From the NCBI GenBank assembly GCA_008973525.1, contig WACJ01000109.1:124001-188000 (forward strand): 64,000 nt of DNA, read 5' to 3'. The notes under the pieces were generated by a model that worked only from the letters and a program-made list of their open reading frames with translations, did no database searches and was not told where the DNA came from. Within the stretch, counting starts at the first letter, position 1. Each line of letters begins with the position of its first letter. Origin of the DNA: Stenopsyche tienmushanensis. Taxonomy: Eukaryota; Arthropoda; Insecta; Trichoptera; Stenopsychidae. Positions 47,170-58,760 of this stretch are shown one piece after another. The position numbers and the translations under genes were made by a program.

Positions 47170-47561
47170 CAACCCCCTCCCCTCCCAAACTCAATTTTGA
47201 GATATTTTAAGCAAATTTCTATTATCATTTCGAGTTTTTCTTAAAGTTATTATATCATTATATTCAAATCCTCTTTGATCAGCGTAATCTAGCAATGTTT
47301 TAATATAATTCAACGCCATTTTATGACTAATGTAATCATTGGTATCTTCTTCACTTGTAATGTAACTCTCATTTTCTTCCTCTTGAGAAACAATAGAAAG
47401 TATATATTTGCATCATCCATGCATTTAGAACTTGGACCATTCAAATCATGATCGAGACACTCCTCGATTTTTTCCCTATCCACGTTTTCAAAACACTTTA
47501 AATCTTCCAATAACTCACATATTTCAGTTATTAAAATATCGAAATGTATTTGCTTTACCAA
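47170..47561 (-). pseudogene. Tigger transposase C-terminal fragment
   Basis: The frame at 47310-47561 gives an acidic helical segment with CLDHDLNGPSSKCMDD, comparable to the WLxxDxNDPG block of the Tigger copy at 7.7-8.0 kb. A second frame at about 47215-47310 gives the final ALNYIKTLLDYADQRG block. Position and order agree with a Tigger C-terminus. Everything upstream of it is lost. Confidence 0.6.
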
Positions 47562-47600
47562 TCACCAAAATTTTAATTTTATTCCTGATTCGTTTTCAAT

Positions 47601-48939
47601 CTCTTATCATCCCGAGTCCTTTTACGCAATCTTACACTCATTGTGTTATTAACCTCGTTTAACTAACTTTCTTAAACTTCATTGTCCGGTAGTTAAGACA
47701 CAAGAATCATCCTTATTGCTTTGAAGAGTTTTATTTCTTTAACCTTTCCCTTCCCCTACGATGATGTGTATTTGGTACACAATATGAAAAAGTGATTTAA
47801 AAACCGAAAAAAGATCATAACTATTGCTTTTGTTATCATCCTAGGAAATAAAGAGATCCTGCGGGGGGAGGGAAGGAAATTTGCTCGATAGCTTTGATTA
47901 AAATATGATATCTTCATGCCGACGTCCTTAAGCTGGCTTTAACAATGTTCATAAACGAAGGCCATCGTCAAATAGATATTTCTACTAGAATAGGAATCTT
48001 GAATTCATTTTTCTGATTATCTTCCAATTTTTCGTGGCGTGGATAAACCATGCAGTAGGGCGCAATCTTAAGAGGCCGACCACCTCCTGGGGGGAATTTT
48101 GAATGCTATGATCTAAAATTACGAGCGGAGAATAAATATTGGCTATAAATGCAATCAAATTTATGATCAGACCAGATGCATATTTCACTATTGTTCTTCG
48201 CTTGCTCCAAATTATGTTGGTTAGTATTTATAACGGGTCTCCATAATGTTTTATGACATTGCTTTTACCTTTCAATAGAACCAATATTTTTGTATTATGT
48301 TTGGACTTAAATCTAAATGACAGATTTGTCATATCAAATCACCCAAAACGTTTTCTTAAATGTTTTCAATAATGTGAGCATCCCACTGGGTGATAATAAC
48401 GCCCCCTATGATTGCGTTGAAAATCGTTGTTGTGGACTCCAATTTACGATGATTGGAAATTAAGAAAGAAGTTTTTGCTCTATCAATGTCATTTACAACA
48501 TGAATCTTCAGCAATTGTCAATAATTTCCCACAATCAAAACACGTCACCTAAGCTTAAAACACGGTTTAAGCTCAAGTCTCACAAAAACAATGGGAAGTG
48601 TGAAGACAATTTTCCCATGTTTAAGCCAAGCAGAATCAGTGACAATAATCGCTCGCGTGACTGGATCCAGACGTAATCAAAATGGACGTATAATTTTACA
48701 CTATTATGTAATATTGCACTCGTTCTTTCGCTAAATTTCACGTCTCGCCATTATTTCGATATTAGCAGAACATCATCATCATTTGATTCATAATATCTAT
48801 AATGGTGCTCCAATGTTACAGTTGATTGGTAGAATGACTGTGTGTTTGCATGTGGGTTTCGTTGCAGGTGACGGATGTGCTTTAAAAGGTGACGCCGAAG
48901 ACTTTGGGTTATTTTTATTTTTTGGCATCATTATACATG
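47601..48939. other. Unassigned stretch
   Basis: No motif-bearing frame. Confidence 0.5.
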
Positions 48940-49430
48940 CACAAATGAAGATGCATCCGTTGTCTGATGACGGCAATATAAGTCATCGTTGTAGAATGAG
49001 GTAAATTTAGTAAACTCTCAGGTGTTGAGTAAAGTAAGAATGATGTGGTAGCATCTAGTGAGGGTTTCATCAGATATTTAAATACTAGATTGAGTTGATG
49101 ACCGCGTGAGCCCTCATTTTCGTATAACACCATCAATGTGACCGATAAAATTCCTTTCTGATGAGACACGGATTAAAACTCGCGAAATTCCCGATTTCCC
49201 ACCAAATTATTTATTTCCGTCGCTGCAGATGAATACTTATATACTATAATAATTTGATGTGATTCGTAATTATATTACGGAAGAATACAAAAATTCTGAA
49301 CCCCGTGTCTAATATATTTCATATAGATATGCCCATTATTAGAGTCGATGTGTAGTAAATACATCACCGGTAGGGAAAGGTTAATATAACAATTTGAAAA
49401 ACATATATGTACTTTATATATGTATATTTG
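48940..49430 (-). mobile_element. Related hAT fragment with broken C-terminal frame
   Basis: Homologous to 46.45-46.85 kb (shared KGILS.TLMVLYENE.RGHQL peptide at about 49075-49160 on the minus strand, and the same CCGGTAGGGAAAGG block near 49366). The coding part loses homology after FKYLMKPS, so it lacks the dimerisation signature. Confidence 0.7.
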
Positions 49431-49478
49431 CTGTGGGCCGCATGCGGCCCGCGTGCCGTAAGTTTGACATCCTTGATT
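49431..49478 (-). mobile_element. Terminus of a different hAT family
   Basis: The minus strand reads AAGGATGTCAAACTTACGGC, then ACGCGGGCCGCATGCGGCCC. This resembles the CAGGGRTGTCAAAC-type ends of Charlie/buster-like hATs. It directly abuts the hAT fragment on its left. No partner end was found. Confidence 0.5.
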
Positions 49479-50765
49479 CAGAGAGCAGTGATCGTTAAGA
49501 ATTGATCTTGAATCATGGCATAAAATTCTTAAAAAAAATTATCACAAATACTATTTATGAATTAATAAATAGGTAAGTGTTTAATAAAAGCATAACATGA
49601 AAATTTCAGCGAGAATGGAAGCGTATTACAAGGCACGTTCGCTTGCGTGCGACACGTTCATTACCAGATTCAACGCTATTATTCGTGTCAAAGGTGGCTG
49701 CATCGAAAAATAAGCATTACTCAAATTTTGATGTTGTAATTATTTTTCCTTGTGTTAATTTCGCAGAATGAGGCCAAGCTTAAGCTTAGAAAAAAAAAAT
49801 TATAAAATGTTCTGATTGAAAAAAAATAGCATGCATGTAGCAAATCTTGATATATGATACTCACCTCAAATTGATCAAATAGGTAAATATTGTATAACCA
49901 AGCACTATTTATACGATATTTTAAATTGATAACACTTGACCTGGTGGACTTTGGATAGCGGATAAAACACATTTGATTCATTTATAAACCATAGTAATTA
50001 CAACATACAGTTAAAATAATCAATGGCCTCTCCCACTAACATATATTTTATAAGCGATGAGTACATATATGCTTTTAATCGAAATTAACCGATACTTTTA
50101 TTGTGAGTAATACGGAATTAAGCGATTAGCGCCTTATAATAGAATGATATGTGAAGCAATATTTGTTTTTAATATTTACAGTAAGCATATGGTCGACGTG
50201 CTCATTGATTGAATATGGATTTTTTGTTATTTTATTATACATTAATAGATAAATAATATTACGGCCATTCCGCGAATGTTGCATAATATTTGAATAGTAA
50301 ATAGTGCAAATTTTTTTTTTGGTAAATTTCCACTGTTTAATTGTATGAAAACAGCGTGTTTTCACAATTGCGATCAATGTCAATATAAATGATGAGGAAT
50401 TTCAATTATTTGATCAGCAATTGTACAGAGCATGGCATCCATGAAGTAATAATATTTTGCGAAATACCACTTGTGATAATTTTGTTCTATTGATTCATCA
50501 TAAAAATAGTTGAGTGTGAAGATAATGTATTTGTGTTCAATCAGGCAAGTGGATGCCAAATAATGTTTTAATTGCTGTAATAATTGTTTGAACTAAGGGA
50601 TAATACATTACAGTAATGGGATTAGTTTTTCGTCGTTTTTAAGTGATGGGATTAGGATCGTGTTTGTATTATCGCAATGTATTTCAGGATAAAAAAAGGT
50701 TAGCTTGAAATAAAAAGAGTTAATTTGAATTGAAAAAGGTTTAGCTTGAAATGAAAAATACTGTA
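49479..50765. other. Unassigned AT-rich stretch
   Basis: Contains a small direct repeat of TTAGCTTGAAAT(G/A)AAAA (about 50699-50760). No genes seen. Confidence 0.5.
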
Positions 50766-51960
50766 CAGTAGACCTGCGGTAATCCGACAAACGTTTTGCA
50801 AGGTGGTGTTGGATTGTCCAATTTGTCGGACTATAGAGTATTACTTCAGATCCCTTGTAGTCCGGAACTTTTTGGAAAGGAGTACTTCGAATAATCCGAA
50901 AAATAAGAAAATGATGAGATATACATAAACAACACAACAATAATGGCCCTAGTAGTTAGTAACTATCCCTTGCTAACTACAAAGTCTTCTTTTTTGTTAT
51001 CTCCTTGTAAAACAACTTTGTATTGGAATCGTGGGCCTAAAAATACACCCAAACCTCTTTTTGTGCGATTTCGAAGTTATGCGGTTTTTTTTAAAACAAT
51101 TTTATCTTTTTTTTATTTTATAAAGAGTACGTATCAAAATATTTTGGATAAAATAGGAAATAAAACATCAACACTAGCAGACATTTGAAAAAAAATTATT
51201 TTTGCATTTTTTAATGTTTCGACTTTTAAAAATACATTCTTTAAAGGTATTTCTAAAATTCCAACTACTCACGGAGTTATAGTCAACTACCATAATGAAA
51301 TCTTTTAACGCGTTTTTCTCAAAACTACTTTTTTCAACATTCCTACTAGATTAATGTCAAAATTTATTTTTTAACTATGTAAAAAAATTAAAACTGACAA
51401 AATAAGGCCAAAAGATGACTTGACTTAATTTTTTTTTAAGCAGTCGCCATTTTGTGATTTTTTTTGGAGTTAGGGACTATAGTGACATCTTTACTAATTA
51501 TGAACTATATTTTTGGAAAGAGAAAATCTATATAGAACAATGATGATATTGACACTGGGTGTACTAATTCTACGGAAGAAGAAAACGATTTTGAGTCAAC
51601 CGAATTTTTTTTGTGCGATTTTGGATATATTTTATATAGCTGTTTCAAAGTTATGCGGTTTTTAAAATCCATGGAACGCATCTTCTCTACAATCTTTTTG
51701 TGTGATTTTCCGCGGAACGCATCTACGCTACAAGTGTAGTTGTGTGCATGTTTCTTTTCCGAAGAAACCACACATACAAAACTTCTTTCACCTTTGGATG
51801 TTTGGTTTTCTTGAAAGTTTGCCTTTCGTCAGAATCACACTTTTGCATTTTTTAGATTGACGAAGCTTTACCGTACATATGCACTATACTTGTATTGGGA
51901 TGTCGGACTACTGGGGTGCCGGATTAGACTGGTGTCAGATTAGTGCGAATCACCAAATTT
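50766..51960. mobile_element. Non-autonomous Tigger/pogo-like element
   Basis: The left end is TA (50764-50765) then CAGTAGACCTGCGGTAATCC. The right part 51830-51955 (CAGAATCACACTTTTGCATT, GACGAAGC, ACTTGTATTGGGATGTCGGA) is homologous to 63850-63969. Between them only the TA-type MITE and unassigned sequence are seen, with no transposase. Confidence 0.6.
51047..51736 (+). mobile_element. TA-type MITE inside a Tigger-like element
   Basis: TA at 51045-51046 and 51737-51738. Ends CACCCAAACCTCTTTTTGTG and AAGTG. At 690 bp it is the longest copy here. It keeps the coding-like stretch from ATG 51499 with an internal stop. It sits within 50766-51960. Confidence 0.7.
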
Positions 51961-53079
51961 TTATTCTATTGTAATCTACTATGACAATTTAGACAACCTG
52001 TAACTTTGCCCTCTGTGCGTTGAAATTTTAAGGTACAATATCGTCGAGGAAATAACACCGGAATGTGAAGCTACTGGCATTCTGCGCATGCACGGGGTTG
52101 GAATGTGGCCGTGCAGCAAAAAATAAGAGAATCGATGGATAGCCTTGGCTACGGGAAAGCGTATTCTTTCCGCTGGCACCATCTGAGATCTCGCAACTGT
52201 AGTCAACTAGTTTTATTTGTAAGTACTAACACTTAGGGGGGCATCTAAATGATTTAATCGAAGGATGCTTTTCAGGCGTACTTGATAAAGAATTTGGCTA
52301 TCAATGAAGACTGAGCAGCATTCCTTGAAAAGTGGTGGTTAACTATTACATATAACCTTGTTGATTTGACTGCAAATGATTTTGTGAAGTACATGGATCT
52401 TAGTTCCTCGCAAGAGCTAAGCTTGCTCTTAATGTTGCACAACTATGTTATTCATGAATGGAATGACTCTTCTTTTGAATAGCAACTATTCCAATTGCGT
52501 AATTCTTCATCCACCATTTTTCAGTTCAGGTCCATACATTTATTTTAGCAGGAACATATACATTTTATAATCTTTGTTTTTTAACATCTTTGATCAGTGC
52601 AAGGATTTTTAAAAAAGAAATAAGTGGACAAAAGTTATTAAGACAAAAAATTCTATTACAATTAGCATAAGAGATTGCTGAGAACTATTACGAATTTCTC
52701 CAAGAAGAAAAAGACATCCATATATAATTTTGCAGATAATATAGCAAATACATCTTGTATCATATGTAAAAATCACATGTGTAGAAAACGTATAAAATAC
52801 ATAACATTCATCTGTAATTAAGAAAAGAAAAGCATGATTGATTTATTTGTAAATGAAGAAAACTCTGCCGTAACGATCTCTGATTTGTGTTCTGTTTTTG
52901 ATATATTGATATATAAAAATGAATTTATGTGTTTTTTCCATATGGTTAATTTTCGCTGTTATTCAATTTTGAACTTCGATTGAAGTGTATCCATTATGAT
53001 TAACATATTTATTTTCAATCATGAAGTAGTTGAATTTCATACGTGTTGTATGCTATGTCATTGTTGCATGAAACGGTAT
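51961..53079. other. Unassigned stretch
   Basis: A diverged repeat core at 52135-52200 only. Confidence 0.5.
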
Positions 53080-53724
53080 TACTAAAGGAGTTCGAAGAGG
53101 TATGTCAGTATGCGCATGAGGAAGTCCTTCGATCGTGCTTATTGAAATGTTGCCTGAAAAGGGCAATAGGACCATTGCCGCAATAGCCAATTCGGAGGTG
53201 TTGATTGGTATCATCGTTTGTTTGTTGGAAGCGCGGTTGTTGCGGTGTCCGGTGCATGGTGCTAATGATCTGTCAGCTTCGGAGGCTGCATGGGCTTGGA
53301 CCGTTAGCGGCTCTGACCATGACCTTTGCGAGGCGGAAGTATTGGGCAACAATGGATCCGCCGTGGTCCAGATTGGGCAGCGTCAATGAGGCCCAAAACT
53401 TGGACGGGACATGTTCGGTACGGGAGCATTGGCCGGACATTGGCCGACACCTGCCTCTTGCACCAGTGCTGGATTATGTAACCGAGTCGCGTGCAAACAC
53501 CCATTCATACTGCAACAGGACAGGAGCGGTCAACTCGGATAAGCAACCGCCCGGGGGTGAAGAGGACTGGCCTGAGGACGATTAGCGAGCTGACACAGGA
53601 ATAAACTACTCTTGAATATGGCAAGCAAGTAACGGAACTCTTTGTAGCTCACCTCAATGATCCTGATTTATGGATTGAAAATATTCCTAAAAAATATAAG
53701 GAACATTTAAAAAATATATTTTAA
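53080..53724 (+). pseudogene. Decayed coding region, origin unknown
   Basis: The plus-strand frame from about 53086 to the TAG at 53583-53585 is open except for two stops near 53190 and 53205. A +1 change then leads into a second frame that ends at TAA 53722-53724 with a charged C-terminal helix-like segment (VTELFVAHLNDPDLW). The region is clearly GC-richer than its surroundings. No transposon motif is visible. It could be a fragment of the same class as the 26-kb and 29-kb regions, but I see no direct similarity between them. Confidence 0.4.
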
Positions 53725-53949
53725 CTGCTAATAATAAAAAATGAGATCTATTTATCAATTATAGTATAATAAAGTCAAAATTGAAATTTCCCAACTTAGG
53801 TCAGTTTATTATTATATGGTGTCAATTCTATAAATACCGCGCCCACAGATCTGTACGTTTTATCTCTTGAACATAAATACTTTAATTTAATTAAAATGTT
53901 GTATACAAAGATCAAAAATATTATATTTAACTAAAATATTATTAAAATA

Positions 53950-54172
53950 CAGTCAACCTTTCTATAGCGTCGAGATAAAGACCATTATATAGAAAAAATA
54001 ATTTCTTACTGTATTGTGATATGATGATCACTGGAATGTTTAACTATGCCGGCGATTCACCAAAAAAACCGCGTTTTGCAAAAATTACGCTATAGAAGGC
54101 ACTGTTAAAAAACCGCCACAAACGCTATAGGAAAAACTCATATAGAAGCAAATGCTATAGAAGTGTTGACTG
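53950..54172. mobile_element. 223-bp Tc1/mariner-type MITE with CTATAG subterminal repeats
   Basis: TA at 53948-53949 and 54173-54174. The left end CAGTCAACCTTTCTATAGCG and right end (inverted) CAGTCAACACTTCTATAGCA share about 20 bp. CGCTATAG or its inverse recurs at least five times inside, a pattern of transposase-binding subterminal repeats. No ORF. Confidence 0.75.
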
Positions 54173-54419
54173 TAATAGTTATCGATTGGTTCTAACGGAT
54201 CAAAACTTGCACAAAAAAATTGGTTCACAACAGATAGCTTTTTTATAAAGGGTCATTTGTTAATACCCATTATTCTAATTTTGTCATCAATCGACATTCG
54301 CATACACATTCATCATTTCTCAAGATCTATTGAGATTTGCCGCAGAATCTGCGTATGCGTTGCAATGCCATAAGCGCTTAATAATTATTTGAAAAGAAAC
54401 GCAGTACATGGTTTAATGC

Positions 54420-54680
54420 TTTAGGTATCCATACAATATTTTTACTAAGCCTATGTTATTCCCACAAGTGTAAACAGTAAGTTGACAAAGTTTTATCGCA
54501 ATCGGATGAACGGTATGGAAGCCTATTAGATGCGGACAAACAAACATTATTTTTTTTATATATTGGACTATACCTATGTTACTCGTGCAATTCTTAGCAA
54601 TAAGTGCACGAAGTTTTATCGCAATCTAATGAACGGTATGGCAGCGCATTACATACGAACAAAGAAATATTAATTTTTAT
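54420..54680 (+). repeat. Same family, tandem double copy
   Basis: AGTTTTATCGCAATCGGATG (about 54493) and AGTTTTATCGCAATCTAATG (about 54612) are repeats of one ~120-bp unit. Each is followed by AACGGTATGG and a run ending ACAAA.AAA.ATTA. The upstream CCATACAATATTTTTACTA matches 24608-24626. Confidence 0.6.
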
Positions 54681-56984
54681 ATATAAGAAGATGTGCATTT
54701 GCTTTTGTAAATATATAATTTTATTTTGAAAATCAATGTTCACTGACGATAGAACATACATTTTAATCGATTACGGCTACGTTCCTAACATTCATATCGG
54801 TTCGATTACGGTTTTCGTTCCGGCAAAAATAATGGTTATCTTTTTCGTTTCAGTTCAAAACCACAGTTTTGAAAATTAAAAGTCGATTAATCTTACCAAA
54901 TTTTACACAGTTTTACTTTAATTGAAATTTTAAAACGCATGATATTTTGTAAACTTTAGAGAGGTCATGGACATCTACGACGGAGTCTCAATTACCAGCG
55001 TTATCTGAACCCGCCGTCTTCATTGGGTAGGTTATATACTATGGATGTCGACATACAGGGTTGTTCGAGTTGTATTGGAATTGGGACCGAGTGGCAGCAG
55101 ATCCGTCGGAAGAGCTCATCTACACTGTAATAGAAAAGTGGACATAGACGCCACATGTTTGGACTTTGGCAAATGGAAAAAGGAGACAACACAGACTATC
55201 ATATATTAGCTGTGTTTTCTTTGTTTTTTTTTTAAAACCTCAATCCACTACTAGGGGTTTTACTTGATATTACGATATATTAAAGCATTTATCCGAGGGA
55301 TTTCTAGAAAATTGTCTCAATATAGGTAGCAAACGATTTATAGGGGAGCTTTTGGGGACGGTCTGTGAAATGTATTTTACCTATTTTTCTATATTATAAT
55401 ATTAAAAGCATGTAATCTAGGCAATTACCTCGTCATATGATCAATATTACGATATCAAGGTTAACAATCTGTATAGCTAACTGGCAATAATAATGCCAAT
55501 TTAAATAGTATTTTTTTTAGAAATGGTTTTTTAATACGTATAAATATTCATTATGCAATCGATGATTTATTGAAAATATACAAGCAATCAATTTTAAAGG
55601 TTACATTGGTCGATTGTAATGTTGAGACATTCAAGACGTAATAAACGACTCTTTTTGCAGGATCGATGATGTATGCAGCGTTACGTAAATTATTTAATAT
55701 TTTTTTAAGTAATAGTTTTCATACTTTGGGGTCATATCCGGCTGTCGATAAAAAAATGTTTCATCCAAAAAAGCGATGCCAAATGTACATTTAATGATTG
55801 CATGATGCATTCTCGGATTACCGTTAAGTATGCAGATGGTCGGACTTGTCTCGGAATTCATCAAAAATAAGAGTTGTTCCTGGTCGTGGCGGATGTTTAT
55901 GAGGCTCTGCATCTGACAGGGAGGAACGGGAAAATCAGGTTGTTCATTCACTGGACGATCGATTTGCGGAACATAAATGTGATTTATATGTCAATAACTT
56001 ATTGGCAAAGCAGGGCACCGATTTCGTAATAAAAACAGCTGCGCGCGCAGACAATTGGTGCGCATCGATGCATGCTTGTGAATTGTTCGACACGATGTGT
56101 ATAAGTTATGTTTATAAAAAAATGTTATGGAATCGCTCATTTGATACATAGACTTGGCTTGATGTTGTTCAACATATATATATATATACATTTTAATACC
56201 GATTATAATCTCTTTTATCGCTTAAAAAAACTTTATGAAACATAGCTCAATGTATAATATGTACAAAGCTGTGTTGAATTATTGAAATATTTGAGATCCC
56301 CCAGAATGTGATGCCTAATAGAGCCGTCTTTGACCTAGATGATGACGTTGAGTATGGTGTTGAATAAGCGTGCGTCTTCATTCTGATATTTTTAGTGGAT
56401 CATTTAAATTAGTATTGTGTTAACTTTGAGTGATCAAACACTGTTTAATATTTTCGATTCAAATATTAAAGTACGGTTTTTGGAATTTAAAATAGATATT
56501 TAATAGAACGAAGTGGCCATAAGGTTTGTATGCTCAATCGGTCCGCTTTTCAGACCACTAAAATGAAGAATGAGCGTCTCGCGATCCAAGAAAAAGTTTA
56601 TTTAATCTATATTTGTGAAATTGTATTCACTTAATTTAAATATTTAGAGCATATTGACTGAAAATTTAAGCATGATAAAGCTGTGCGCAAGACGAGTGCC
56701 GCGTTTGCTTACAATGAAACAAAAACAGCGTCATGATGATGCTTAAATCGAGTGTTTCACAGGAATAAAGCTGAGGTTTTGCGTCAATTCATAGCTATGT
56801 ATGAAACATGGGTCCATCACTTCACACGAGACAAAGGAATATGGGGATCCTCCATTACCCCGAGCTGTTTATTGATCCCGCGATACGCTCATTCTCAACT
56901 TCGAATGGCCAGTAAGTACGTTTTATGGGTAGGGGGAAGTCTATTCCCATTCACCACCTCATTTGGCGCAAGCCACCTATTTAA
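54681..56984. other. Unassigned stretch
   Basis: Contains a 75-bp dispersed-repeat piece at 56515-56592. The frames at 55001-55192 and 55694-55951 on the minus strand are not recognisable; the 56752-57120 frame runs into the repeat. Confidence 0.45.
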
Positions 56985-57430
56985 ATTAGTCTCTAGAGGA
57001 ACTTCCGTGATCATATTATACGCATTTATCAATGAAAATGTCGCAAAACGCCCTAAAAGAGAACGGAGTGATCATAAGGTGTGTATGCTCAATCGGTCCG
57101 CTTTTCGGACCGCTGAATGAACGGCTCGTGATTGGATGCCATACCTGAACATAACGATAACGAAGAAAAGAGTGATTAGACAACTTAGTGTATATTATAA
57201 AAACGGATAGAATCAATCAGTGCTGATTTATGTAAATTAGAATGGTTGAGTAAAATAAAAACGCCACGCCCTTGTTATGACGAAATTTAAATTTAAAGTT
57301 CGCATAACTTAAGATCTGATGAATAAGTAGGCAATTGTTGACAAATTTTGTCTTGGTGAAAATTTTAATTTTCATCGAATTTTTGGTCAAGTTCAAGGTC
57401 AGTAACAAAATTGTTGATATGCTTAAATTA
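56985..57430 (-). repeat. Dispersed repeat, reverse copy just upstream of the LINE
   Basis: TAGTCTCTAGAGGAACTTCC to CAAGGTCAGTAACAAAATTG. It aligns with the reverse complement of 19690-20230 but lacks part of the GCGCCTGCC block. A 75-bp piece of the same family lies at 56515-56592. Confidence 0.65.
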
Positions 57431-57833
57431 ATTAAAAAAAATTATTGCATTCATATAAGCGCTCTGATTTAAAAACACGAGCGAAGTAGGTTCTTGGATT
57501 TTTACAGTCACTCGCTGCTCCAAATCCTTGATATATCATAGAACGAATTGATTTATATTGCATTTTTTGTTTTAATATATGGACATTTATAAACTGTTTT
57601 TGACAGACGAAATAGTGTTAATCGACAAGGAAATATGTTATTTTGGATATATTGAGCCATTTTCCTGTTATCCGACGCACCCTCTTCGAGCATTCAAGCC
57701 ATTACGTCTAATAACTCATCATTATTCAGTCGTTCATCACCTGTTGTCATTAGTGAACGCATTTCGTGTGCTCTTGATTAAATAATAAATTCTAAATATA
57801 CAATAACAAAAACTGCTACATAAACAAATAAAT

Positions 57834-58760
57834 ATGCAGTGTGCTAGGTGTTATGCCACCTCCAACGAAAATGCACAATGTTGTGTGTGCAAAAAACTAT
57901 ATGGATTTTGCTGTGCGGGAATTTCTGAAATAGGATTTCGGAAGCTCGGGGTAGATCGGCGTACTGTATGGAAATGTCCAACATGCAGGAATGAGCCGTC
58001 TTCCCAACTTCCCACTCTCGCACCGCCGACAACGCTTGACACTATTATGACGGAATTGCGATTGATGCAGTCGCACCTCTCAGTTCTGCCGACATTGGTA
58101 CAGGATATCAAACTAATTAAAAATGATACTGAAGAGTTAAAAAAGTCATGTGAATTCAATAGTTCCAAACTTGAAGACCAAAACAATAGACTCCTGATTG
58201 TAGAGAACAAGATCTCGGAGGTCAACGAGCTACAAAACAAATTGGGAACCCTCGTCAATGAAAATGCCTTACTGAAGAAGCATTTGGTCAGTAGTGATCA
58301 ACGACAGAGGCTGTCAAACATTGAAATCAAAGGGGTTCCAATGCAAAAAAACGAAGACTTGTTCAAGATTTTGGATCAAATTTCCAAAGCGGTTGGATAC
58401 ACTGTTATAAGGTCGAACATTAATTATATAGCTAGAGTACCAATGTATAAATCTAATGAAAAATTGGTGTTGGTGAGCTTCATCAACCGATACATAAAAG
58501 AAGAACTCATAGCGTCATATCGAGCAAAGAAAAAATTGTTGACGAGTGAAATTGGCTTCGACGGAAACCCTAACCATGTATTTATAAACGACCACCTTAC
58601 TCCGGATACTAAAAAACTATTATCATCGGTTAAACTATCACTAAAGGAAAAAGGATATCAGTATATTTGGGTTAAGTTTGGAAAAATTCATGTGAGAAAA
58701 AATGACTCGTCAAAAATTTCAATTATTTACGATCAAGACGATTTAAAAAAGTTCTTATAA
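57834..58760 (+). CDS. LINE ORF1: PHD-like finger, coiled coil, FP25K-like C-terminal domain
   Basis: A 308-residue protein and the first ORF of an intact non-LTR retrotransposon. Residues 3-51 carry a cysteine pattern (C3, C6, C16/C17, C19, C26/C27, C48, C51) like a PHD or treble-clef finger. Residues about 75-145 are Lys/Glu/Leu-rich and probably coiled coil. The last ~160 residues, including IEIKGVP, YRAKKKLL, FINDHLTPDTKKLL and IWVKFGKIHVRK, resemble the FP25K-like C-terminal domain found in ORF1 of many insect CR1/Jockey-type elements. By family knowledge such a protein binds element RNA and forms the ribonucleoprotein that ORF2 uses. The ATG is the first in frame, about 260 nt into the probable element. 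ORF2 follows in the same frame after a 429-nt spacer. The last codons contain overlapping slippery heptamers (see 58742-58751). No internal stops are present, so the copy looks young. Family assignment is by memory of motifs, not by search. Confidence 0.85.
   Translation: MQCARCYATSNENAQCCVCKKLYGFCCAGISEIGFRKLGVDRRTVWKCPTCRNEPSSQLPTLAPPTTLDTIMTELRLMQSHLSVLPTLVQDIKLIKNDTEELKKSCEFNSSKLEDQNNRLLIVENKISEVNELQNKLGTLVNENALLKKHLVSSDQRQRLSNIEIKGVPMQKNEDLFKILDQISKAVGYTVIRSNINYIARVPMYKSNEKLVLVSFINRYIKEELIASYRAKKKLLTSEIGFDGNPNHVFINDHLTPDTKKLLSSVKLSLKEKGYQYIWVKFGKIHVRKNDSSKISIIYDQDDLKKFL

Larger units (their letters stand above)
46059..47600 (-). mobile_element. Second Tigger remnant, split by a hAT element
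   Basis: The left end is TA plus CAGTAGACTCTCGATTATCT at 46057-46078. The transposase C-terminus lies at 47170-47561 on the minus strand (ICELLEDLKCFENVDREKIE, then after a frameshift MALNYIKTLLDY and FEYNDIITLRKTRN). The hAT fragment at about 46112-47010 sits between them. The DDE core is missing. The right inverted repeat was not found. Confidence 0.65.

Noticed and set aside
57844..58258. Minus-strand frames of 62 and 135 residues inside LINE ORF1
   Set aside because: They are antisense shadows of the intact ORF1, with no motif of their own.
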